Assembly (NCBI GenBank): GCA_031263295.1
Contig: JAISGC010000041.1
Span: 1-11,320 of the forward strand
Source: Rickettsiales bacterium
GTDB taxonomy: Bacteria > Pseudomonadota > Alphaproteobacteria > Rs-D84
Length of the DNA stretch: 11,320 nt
Reading direction: 5' to 3'
Below the pieces are notes generated by a model. It ran no database searches. It was not told the origin of the DNA and saw only the letters and a list, made by a program, of their open reading frames with translations. How positions within the stretch are numbered: the first letter of the stretch is position 1; every line of letters starts with the position of its first letter. Both the position numbers and the translations under genes were made by a program. Shown here piece by piece: positions 6,969 to 11,320 of the stretch.

Positions 6969-7565
6969 GTGAAAATCAATATGCCGCGTGTTTGCCAATG
7001 TGATGATGCCAGCTGCGCGTCTGCTAATTATACTATGATTGCCAATGCGCTCGGATTCAGAGAATCTTTGCGCGATATACTAAAAATCACAGGCGGAACG
7101 CTTGGTCAATCGCAATTCTGGAATTGGATATTGGGTAAAGGCGCGGATATAATTTGTATATCAAAAAATAATTACCAGGATTGGCCAAATATAAAACTTG
7201 ACTGGGTGCGAGAATTTATGACGACGAGGGCGAATGGGACAGAGAATTATTCGACGGTTCTGAATCATGAAAATTTTGAGTTTTTACAACATTCACCGAA
7301 TGAAGAAGAGTTGCGCGCGTTGTTTGCGAATGATTATGTTGTTGAAATTATGGGCGACGGATGGCTGATGTATGGCGACCAACCCGAAGCGCAATTGCTG
7401 CATCGTGTCATTATCACAAACATTATTGATGATAATGTATTTTTCCACGACCCTGCCTTTGACGGCGCAGCAAATTATAAAACAAGTATGAAAAATATTA
7501 TGTCTGCATTGTCTGTTGATGGCGCAGAAGTTGTAGGGTATAAAAAGACACAAAGTGAAAAATAA
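6969..7565 (+). CDS. Small cytosolic papain/C39-like cysteine peptidase
   Basis: A 198-residue protein starting at GTG. No family is recognised for certain, but the layout of a papain-like or C39-like peptidase is visible. Gln10 stands six residues before Cys16 (QCDDASCASANYTMIANAL), the spacing of the oxyanion Gln and nucleophile in papain-like enzymes, followed by a helix. LLHRVIITNIIDDNVFFHDPA (143-163) matches the His-strand-DP pattern of C39-like domains, giving a likely triad Cys16-His145-Asp161. There is no signal peptide, membrane segment or ABC domain, so it is a free-standing protease or an inactive relative. Back to back with the radical SAM gene, it may process or bind the same peptide substrate; that is inference. 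It ends at a bidirectional terminator. Confidence 0.65.
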   Translation: MKINMPRVCQCDDASCASANYTMIANALGFRESLRDILKITGGTLGQSQFWNWILGKGADIICISKNNYQDWPNIKLDWVREFMTTRANGTENYSTVLNHENFEFLQHSPNEEELRALFANDYVVEIMGDGWLMYGDQPEAQLLHRVIITNIIDDNVFFHDPAFDGAANYKTSMKNIMSALSVDGAEVVGYKKTQSEK

Positions 7566-7581
7566 GCTATTTTCTGCATTA

Positions 7582-7615
7582 AAAACCCGCGAAAATCCAG
7601 ACTTTTGCGGGTTTT
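7582..7615. terminator. Bidirectional intrinsic terminator
   Basis: AAAACCCGC (7582-7590) pairs with GCGGGTTTT (7607-7615), and AAAA (7592-7595) with TTTT (7603-7606) inside, leaving a 7-nt loop and one bulged G. A-rich and T-rich sides make it usable on both strands, between the convergent peptidase and LysM genes. The CCCGC stem resembles the terminator at 4162. Confidence 0.85.
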
Positions 7616-7637
7616 GTGCTAAAATAGGCAACTATTT

Positions 7638-8822
7638 TTATTTAACCGGAATCTTGAACTTCTGGTTCGGGTATATTTTATTCGGATCCTTGATATTGTT
7701 CGCGTTCGCGATTATCGAGAAGCGAATCCCGCGGCCGAGGAAGTTTTTCGCGATGACCCACAGGCAGTCGTCCCGGCGCACGACATAGAATGTCTCGTCG
7801 CCCGCGGTCATTGCCGGCATCACGAACTTGTGCGTGATTTCGGACACGATGTTGTTCTCCGCGTCGTGAAGCTTGACGGCGATTTCATAGTTCTCGCCCG
7901 CTTTCAGCGGCTCGACGCCCGCGCCGAGGCCAAAGTTCTTGTGGTCGGACACTCGCGTCATACCCAAGGTCTTGCCGTTGAGCGACAATGACGCACGCAG
8001 GCGCGGCAGGCCCTTGCCCTGAACGACGATGCGGCCGTTTTCGAGGTAGTCGATTTTGCTGACGACCAGCGCGCCGTCGGCCAATTTCGCGGGCTTTTGC
8101 AGAACCTTGCTCGATTTCGCGGTCATCAAAAGCGACATAGACTGGTCCGCCTTGGCGTCTATATAAAGGAAGACTTTGTCGGATGCGGCGTTTCCGGCCA
8201 GCAACTGCACGACATAGTTTCCGGGCTTCAATTTGTTTTTCGGAGTGTATGCGAACTCGCCGTTTTTGTCGGCGGCAATCGTCGCGACAATTTTCTTGTT
8301 GATTTTGACCGAGATGTTCTCGTTGGCTTTGCCGCGACCGGCGATGACCACATTGCCGTTGGATTCCACGCGAACGATGTCGAATGTCGGGGCATCGGCG
8401 GCGCGCGCGGCGTCCGCTTTCTCGTCAATCGGTTTCAGTTCGGCCGGAGCGGAGGTCTCGACTATCTCGACCTGCGGTTTCGCGGCCGGTTTATCGGCGG
8501 GCTTGGACGCGGGCCAGAAGGTCCAAATCGCGACGGACAAAACCGCCGCGGCGCAGAGAATCGGGAACCAGTATTTCATAATCCCGCCCTTTCCGTCGTC
8601 GTTGAAGATGGAGGACGGCTTGGACGGCAGAACCGCGATGGGCTCGGTCGAGGGCGCGGCGGCCTTGCCGCTTTTCGGCGCGGCGACGGCCAGCGTCGAC
8701 GGGCGGCGCGTGGACCACGAGCGCTTTATTTCCTGCTGCTTTTCAATCGTCTCGTCGATAATCTGGTTGGTGTCGCGCTTGACGGCCCCCATATCTGAAA
8801 ATCGTTTTTTGCTGCCGAACAT
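7638..8822 (-). CDS. Membrane-anchored LysM domain protein
   Basis: A 394-residue cell-envelope protein. It has a basic, alanine/proline-rich cytoplasmic N-terminus (1-83), one transmembrane helix YWFPILCAAAVLSVAIWTFW (84-103), an Ala/Pro/Lys-rich linker, and two beta-rich Ig-like segments (about 136-225 and 250-340). At the C-terminus is a LysM domain (345-394) beginning FYVVRRDDCLWVIAKNFLG and ending NQKFKIPVK, which binds the glycan of peptidoglycan. The topology is N-in, C-out, with the LysM domain in the periplasm. The ATG at 8822 is chosen over an in-frame GTG at 8831 because AAGAGG (8836-8831) lies 8 nt upstream, while the GTG overlaps it. The gene has its own strong promoter and a shared terminator. 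LysM proteins of this layout are common in Alphaproteobacteria; the exact role is unknown. Confidence 0.88.
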   Translation of the reverse strand: MFGSKKRFSDMGAVKRDTNQIIDETIEKQQEIKRSWSTRRPSTLAVAAPKSGKAAAPSTEPIAVLPSKPSSIFNDDGKGGIMKYWFPILCAAAVLSVAIWTFWPASKPADKPAAKPQVEIVETSAPAELKPIDEKADAARAADAPTFDIVRVESNGNVVIAGRGKANENISVKINKKIVATIAADKNGEFAYTPKNKLKPGNYVVQLLAGNAASDKVFLYIDAKADQSMSLLMTAKSSKVLQKPAKLADGALVVSKIDYLENGRIVVQGKGLPRLRASLSLNGKTLGMTRVSDHKNFGLGAGVEPLKAGENYEIAVKLHDAENNIVSEITHKFVMPAMTAGDETFYVVRRDDCLWVIAKNFLGRGIRFSIIANANNIKDPNKIYPNQKFKIPVK

Positions 8823-8853
8823 TATCTGCACCTCTTTTTAATTTCTCCGCGGG

Positions 8854-8882
8854 ATTATTAAACAAAATAGTTCGTTTGTCAA
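8854..8882 (-). promoter_or_regulatory. Strong sigma70-type promoter of the LysM gene
   Basis: On the minus strand a perfect TTGACA (8882-8877) is followed after 17 bp by AATAAT (8859-8854). This is the closest match to consensus in the window and is correctly placed upstream of the ribosome site at 8836. Confidence 0.8.
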
Positions 8883-8949
8883 GGGGGAAGTTATAGAGCG
8901 AATGGGAATCGCGCTCTGGAATAATCCTTTCAATTTTTCATTTATTTTA

Positions 8950-8958
8950 TGCTATAAT
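8950..8958 (+). promoter_or_regulatory. Extended -10 promoter of the cysteine-rich pair, probably leaderless
   Basis: TGCTATAAT is a perfect extended -10 (TGnTATAAT). It ends 7 nt before the ATG at 8966, so transcription would begin at or within a base or two of the start codon. No Shine-Dalgarno sequence is present, and the -35 region is poor, as is common for extended -10 promoters. Confidence 0.65.
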
Positions 8959-8965
8959 TTTAACG

Positions 8966-9691
8966 ATGAAACTGCTTGCGTTTATTTTCGCCGCACTGCC
9001 GCTGGCTGCGGGCGCCGTCGAATGGTGGGAGCGCCCGACAATCTGCCGCCCGTCTGACAACCCCTGCTGGCCCGCAATGACCGGCAACTCGTTTCTGGCC
9101 GATGGAGACGATGCCTGGGACGGCGGCGCGAACTGCCGCGGCAAAAAGCGCGTATGCGACAACGCCATTATCGCGGAGTTGGGCGCGGAACATTTTTTGA
9201 CCAAGGCCCAGATTTCCGATCCCGCGGTCGTCTCCGCGGATTTTGATGTTGACGCGCAGAACTCGGCGGCCTCTTGCTGGGGCGTACGGAAAACCCGCAA
9301 CAGCGGCACTAGCGCCAGCGTCCATGGCAAGTGGGAAAATGTCTGGTGCGACGGCGCATTGGCCGACCCGGGCGAACCGGTCGCCGCCGGATTTATCGCG
9401 GGCGATGCGGAGCCGACTTGCGAGGACTTGAAGGATCGCGGATATATAGGAGTGCTGGCGGGCAGTTGTTATGGCCGCGGCGGATTCGCGGCGAATAAAT
9501 ATTATGTCGAATGCGCCGCGGGCGCGGTTGCGCCAGCGCGTCTGGCGGTTCTGAACGGCGCCGCCGATTACAGCGCGGGCGACAATGCGACGCCTTCGGC
9601 CTCAGCGACCCAAGACGGCGCCGACGAGATATTCGACAGGATGATTGCAAACGCCGCCGATCGAAGGACGGCGGTCGCGAATGAGAAGTAG
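8966..9691 (+). CDS. Secreted cysteine-rich protein of unknown function
   Basis: A 241-residue protein, not recognised as a known family. A short signal peptide MKLLAFIFAALPLAAGA (1-17), with a likely cleavage site after AGA, directs export. The mature protein has nine cysteines (27, 34, 57, 64, 104, 128, 152, 168, 183), several aromatic residues near the start (VEWWERP), and a low-complexity Ala/Asp-rich C-terminus. It probably folds with disulfides in the periplasm or outside the cell. The only start compatible with the signal peptide is ATG 8966, which appears to be translated from a leaderless mRNA. The next gene begins 9 bp after the TAG and also encodes a cysteine-rich exported protein, so they form an operon and may act together. 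Confidence 0.75.
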   Translation: MKLLAFIFAALPLAAGAVEWWERPTICRPSDNPCWPAMTGNSFLADGDDAWDGGANCRGKKRVCDNAIIAELGAEHFLTKAQISDPAVVSADFDVDAQNSAASCWGVRKTRNSGTSASVHGKWENVWCDGALADPGEPVAAGFIAGDAEPTCEDLKDRGYIGVLAGSCYGRGGFAANKYYVECAAGAVAPARLAVLNGAADYSAGDNATPSASATQDGADEIFDRMIANAADRRTAVANEK

Positions 9692-9700
9692 GAGAGAAAA

Positions 9701-10093
9701 ATGAAAATAGAGAATAAGAGAATAAGAGAGTGCAAACGCTTCGCGTTTGCAGAGAATAAGAGAATGGGGGCATTCGCGCGTGTTGTGTTCCATTCTCTTA
9801 TTCTCTTATTCTCTTATTCTCTATTTATAGCATCTGCGCCTGCATTCCAAATGCAGTCCCAGCGCGAGCTCGGCAAGGGCGAGGCGAAAAACCAGAATGT
9901 AATCGTAAAGTGCACGACGCCTGCGGGAAAAGTTTCGGACCAGAGCTGCAATATCCGGCGGTTCGCGAAATGCAATCAAAAGGGCGACTGCAACGGCTGG
10001 CACCCGTGGTTCGATTTGCGCAGCCCCGGCAAGACCTATGGCGACTGGCGCACCGCCGCCGCCGACTGCTGCGGGAAGAAGGGGTTGAGGTAG
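9701..10093 (+). CDS. Secreted cysteine-rich protein whose signal peptide is repeat-encoded
   Basis: A 130-residue protein of unknown family. GGAGAG (9691-9696), overlapping the previous stop codon, is a good ribosome site for ATG 9701. The first 27 residues are long and basic for a signal peptide. They are followed by the hydrophobic VVFHSLILLFSYSLFIASAPA (28-48) with candidate cleavage after ASA or APA. The mature part (about 82 residues) has six cysteines (71, 83, 91, 97, 123, 124) and a GDCNGWHPWFDLRSPGKTYGDW segment rich in aromatic residues, suggesting a disulfide-stabilised exported domain. Residues 2-42 are encoded by a palindromic repeat element. A later start at Met22 (MGAFARVV) would give a more ordinary signal peptide but has no clear ribosome site. 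A large inverted repeat begins 5 nt after the stop. Confidence 0.7.
   Translation: MKIENKRIRECKRFAFAENKRMGAFARVVFHSLILLFSYSLFIASAPAFQMQSQRELGKGEAKNQNVIVKCTTPAGKVSDQSCNIRRFAKCNQKGDCNGWHPWFDLRSPGKTYGDWRTAAADCCGKKGLR
9705..9826. repeat. Palindromic element E1 with 8-bp tandem units, inside a coding region
   Basis: A perfect 25-bp inverted repeat joins 9705-9729 to 9802-9826. Between them are a 9-bp hairpin with a TTC loop (TGCAAACGC 9731-9739 with GCGTTTGCA 9743-9751) and a second 17-bp arm, 9751-9767, complementary to 9790-9806. The right side consists of four 8-bp units ATTCTCTT (the last one ATTCTCTA; 9792-9823). The left arm holds the complementary AGAATAAG units (9711-9726). The two left arms compete for the right-hand units, so alternative folds are possible. 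Confidence 0.9.
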
Positions 10094-10097
10094 GCGC

Positions 10098-10246
10098 GAC
10101 GGCTGGTGTTCCCCTCCTTTGGAGGGGTGGCATTTTTCGCGAAGCGAAAAATGACGGGGTGGTGGCGAAGAACGGCACTGCCTGTTACAAGCACCACCCC
10201 GGCCGCTTCGCGGCCACCCCTCCAAAGGAGGGGAACACCAGCCGTC
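10098..10246. repeat. 149-bp cruciform-like inverted repeat element E2
   Basis: Perfect 34-bp inverted arms (10098-10131 and 10213-10246), each containing a smaller palindrome CCCCTCC-TTT-GGAGGGG or its complement, enclose further structure. There is a hairpin ATTTTTCGC/GCGAAAAAT with a GAA loop (10132-10152), a 9-bp stem GGGGTGGTG (10156-10164) with CACCACCCC (10192-10200), and a hairpin GGCCGC/GCGGCC with a TTC loop (10201-10215, sharing its last three bases with the right arm). It carries no protein and looks like a dispersed non-autonomous repeat. It lies between the cysteine-rich operon and plsC and could also block read-through. Confidence 0.9.
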
Positions 10247-10256
10247 ACGCCCGCCC

Positions 10257-10286
10257 TTTACTTTTCCGCAAACAATCTGCTATCAT
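10257..10286 (+). promoter_or_regulatory. Promoter of plsC with extended -10, probably leaderless
   Basis: TTTACT (10257-10262) and TATCAT (10281-10286), 18 bp apart, with TG at 10278-10279 giving the extended form TGCTATCAT. The -10 ends 6 nt before ATG 10293 and there is no Shine-Dalgarno sequence, so the transcript likely starts at the ATG. Confidence 0.6.
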
Positions 10287-10292
10287 CCCTTT

Positions 10293-10952
10293 ATGCTTAA
10301 AACAATACTATTCAAGATATGTCTGGCGATGTGGTTTGCGGCGTGGTCGCCGCTGCTACTCGTCGGGCTCGTGTCCGCGCGGCTGACCCGGCGATTTATA
10401 ATCTGGGACGCGACGGGCGTTCTTTGGCTCGCGCGCATAATTGCCGGAATCAAGACCGAGGTCGTCGGCGCGCCGACGCGCGGCGCAATCATCGCCTCAA
10501 AACATATGTCGATTCTCGAAGTCGCGGTTCTGGCGACGAGCATCCCGGGCGCATTTTTTATCGTCAAGCGCGAATTGCTGTGGATTCCGATTTACGGCTG
10601 GGCCTTCTGGCGGATGGGCTTTATCGGCGTCAACCGCGCGCGCGGCGCGACCAATATGAAGTCCTTGGCCGAACGAGCGGCGGAAAAAATCCGGCGCGGC
10701 GCCGCATTGATAATCTTCCCGGAGGGCACGCGTATGAGGCCCGGCGCGGGCGTCAAATTAAAGCGCGGATTATTGTTTATCAGCGAAACCGCGCGCGTCC
10801 CGATTATTCCGGTCGGCGCGAACACGGGATTGTTCTGGCCGAAGAAAGGCCGTATGGCGCCGGGCCTCGCGCGAATCACATTCGAGCCCGCGTTGCCGTT
10901 CGATGCCCCGCTCGACGATATAGCCGCGGCCATCGCCAGACACAGCGCATAG
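10293..10952 (+). CDS. plsC: 1-acyl-sn-glycerol-3-phosphate acyltransferase (PlsC-type)
   Basis: A 219-residue inner-membrane acyltransferase that would convert lysophosphatidic acid to phosphatidic acid in phospholipid synthesis. A hydrophobic N-terminal segment (1-29) anchors it. Motif I is KHMSILE (His71, Glu76), an HX4E variant of the usual HX4D. Motif II is GFIGVNR (109-115), motif III is FPEGTR (142-147), and motif IV is VPIIPVGANTG. The arrangement and length fit the family. Because of the Glu at the position of the catalytic Asp, the acceptor specificity or activity could differ, and the protein could be a related lysophospholipid or ornithine-lipid acyltransferase. It has its own promoter immediately after element E2. 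Its final 183 bp are overlapped on the opposite strand by the ORF ending at 10770. Confidence 0.85.
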   Translation: MLKTILFKICLAMWFAAWSPLLLVGLVSARLTRRFIIWDATGVLWLARIIAGIKTEVVGAPTRGAIIASKHMSILEVAVLATSIPGAFFIVKRELLWIPIYGWAFWRMGFIGVNRARGATNMKSLAERAAEKIRRGAALIIFPEGTRMRPGAGVKLKRGLLFISETARVPIIPVGANTGLFWPKKGRMAPGLARITFEPALPFDAPLDDIAAAIARHSA

Positions 10953-11276
10953 TTTTCTGAATAATTGATCCGGCGTCCATATGAATGGCGCGCGGATTCC
11001 GGCGGCGCGTTTCGCAAATCCGACGCAGGTCAAAAAAGTGCAATTTGCAAAGTGCAAATTGCAATTGAACTTTGCGCTTTGCAAATTGCACTTTATAAAC
11101 ACCCATCCCGCATTTTCAAGCCGCCGGATTTCGCGCGGGCCGACCGGAAAGCACCGCACCCCGTCCGTCGCAATCTGAATCAGGACGCCGTCGATAACCA
11201 CCGCCGAATGGCGGAAGATTCTGCAAAAAAACCGCGGCAAAACCGCGGAAGATGTGTGTGTGAAACCTATTAGCAT
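10770..11276 (-). CDS. Putative permuted papain-like protein with an in-frame repeat insertion; 3' end doubtful
   Basis: A 168-residue ORF from ATG 11276 (another in-frame ATG is at 11297; neither has a ribosome site). Residues 1-60 (MLIGFTHTSS...FRHSAVVIDGVLIQIATDGVRCFPV...) and 82-109 (LTCVGFAKRAAGIRAPFIWTPDQLFRKL) look like one small protein. His23 precedes a strand and Cys84 comes later, the order seen in circularly permuted papain/NlpC-P60-like folds. Residues 61-81 are encoded by palindromic element E3. From residue 109 the frame runs antisense through the 3' end of plsC and the tail looks like shadow sequence, so the native stop may have been lost. The alternative is a decaying gene. 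The family match is from memory and moderate. Confidence 0.5.
   Translation of the reverse strand: MLIGFTHTSSAVLPRFFCRIFRHSAVVIDGVLIQIATDGVRCFPVGPREIRRLENAGWVFIKCNLQSAKFNCNLHFANCTFLTCVGFAKRAAGIRAPFIWTPDQLFRKLCAVSGDGRGYIVERGIERQRGLECDSREARRHTAFLRPEQSRVRADRNNRDARGFADKQ
11035..11094. repeat. Palindromic element E3 inserted in frame
   Basis: A 60-nt element with perfect 18-bp inverted arms AAAGTGCAATTTGCAAAG (11035-11052) and its complement (11077-11094), extending by one G-T and five further pairs to 24 bp around a 12-nt loop. Related GCAAATTGCAATT units repeat inside. The length is a multiple of three, and the minus-strand ORF stays open through it, encoding about 20 residues rich in Cys, Asn, Phe and Lys. 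Confidence 0.88.
11225..11248 (-). terminator. Terminator-like hairpin within the start of the minus-strand ORF
   Basis: On the minus strand CCGCGG (11248-11243) and CCGCGG (11237-11232) pair around TTTTG and are followed by seven T (11231-11225). This is the classical intrinsic-terminator form, yet it covers codons 10-18 of the papain-like ORF. It may end a transcript coming from beyond the window, or attenuate the ORF. Confidence 0.55.
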
Positions 11277-11304
11277 TTTGTTTTTTATGACGGGCATTCA
11301 GCGC

Positions 11305-11320
11305 GGTATTCCCCTCCTTT
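11305..11320. repeat. Start of a second copy of element E2, cut by the window end
   Basis: The last 16 bases (GGTATTCCCCTCCTTT) match the left arm of E2 at 10105-10120 in 15 of 16 positions, including the whole CCCCTCCTTT palindrome half. A further dispersed copy therefore probably begins here. Confidence 0.6.

Noticed and set aside
8097..8841. Plus-strand ORFs of up to 233 residues opposite the LysM gene
   Set aside because: Their translations are Arg/Gly-rich shadow sequence, while the minus strand has a TM helix, a LysM domain, a consensus promoter and a ribosome site.
9821..10386. Overlapping ORFs on both strands through element E2 (with VPLLWRGG-type or PPLQRRGTP-type peptides)
   Set aside because: These peptides are translations of the inverted repeat itself and have no ribosome sites; the element is better described as non-coding.
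10319..10960. 213-residue plus-strand ORF in a second frame across plsC
   Set aside because: It is an out-of-frame shadow, Arg-rich and without motifs; the plsC frame has all four acyltransferase motifs.
11252..11260. GTGTGTGTG dinucleotide run
   Set aside because: Only four and a half units within a coding frame; not long enough to suggest a phase-variable tract.

Overview
The window looks like part of an alphaproteobacterial chromosome. The evidence is a GyrA whose C-terminal domain carries the acidic, charged insertion usual in Alphaproteobacteria, a short MerR-type regulator of the alphaproteobacterial kind (RYW, GGRRFYRP motifs), and a membrane-anchored LysM protein of a type common there. 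The exact taxon cannot be read from the sequence. Stop codons TAA, TAG and TGA all occur, so the genetic code appears standard.

Layout. (1) 2-2315: the 3' two-thirds of gyrA and a tightly coupled DUF1653 gene, both GC-rich. (2) 2327-3561: an AT-rich pair, a DUF3800 (RNase H-like) protein and a small protein resembling the barnase/EndoU/RelE-like (PBECR) nuclease families. They overlap at TAATG and look like an acquired two-gene effector module. (3) 3567-4186: two hairpins, a MerR-type regulator with its promoter, and a bidirectional terminator. (4) 4239-7565: an AT-richer cluster encoding a leucine-carboxyl-methyltransferase-like SAM methyltransferase (-), a short-chain dehydrogenase (+), a radical SAM protein with a SPASM-like cysteine cluster (-), and a small papain/C39-like cysteine peptidase (+). 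The genes are packed as divergent and convergent neighbours. The dehydrogenase and radical SAM genes overlap at their 3' ends, and the radical SAM and peptidase genes start back to back. This is the best candidate for an undescribed pathway, perhaps peptide modification, although no convincing precursor peptide is visible. (5) 7638-8822: a membrane-anchored LysM cell-envelope protein (-). (6) 8966-10093: two co-directional genes for secreted cysteine-rich proteins of unknown function. (7) 10293-10952: a PlsC-type acyltransferase with an HX4E instead of HX4D motif. (8) 10770-11276: a minus-strand gene resembling a permuted papain-like fold, running antisense into plsC.

The last 1.6 kb is rich in palindromic elements. 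One (9705-9826) supplies the whole signal peptide of the second cysteine-rich protein. One (10098-10246) is a 149-bp cruciform-like repeat, and a second copy begins at the end of the window. One (11035-11094) is a 60-nt in-frame insertion inside the papain-like gene. The first two share small hairpins with a constant GC-TTC-GC tip and different but fully complementary stems. In-frame palindromic insertion recalls Rickettsia palindromic elements in concept, but no sequence relation is claimed.

Regulatory reading: several good sigma70-like promoters are visible. The genes at 8966 and 10293 have an extended -10 box ending 6-7 nt before the ATG and no Shine-Dalgarno sequence, so they are probably leaderless. 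There are no rRNA, tRNA, CRISPR or transposase genes, and no gene-free stretch longer than 300 bases.
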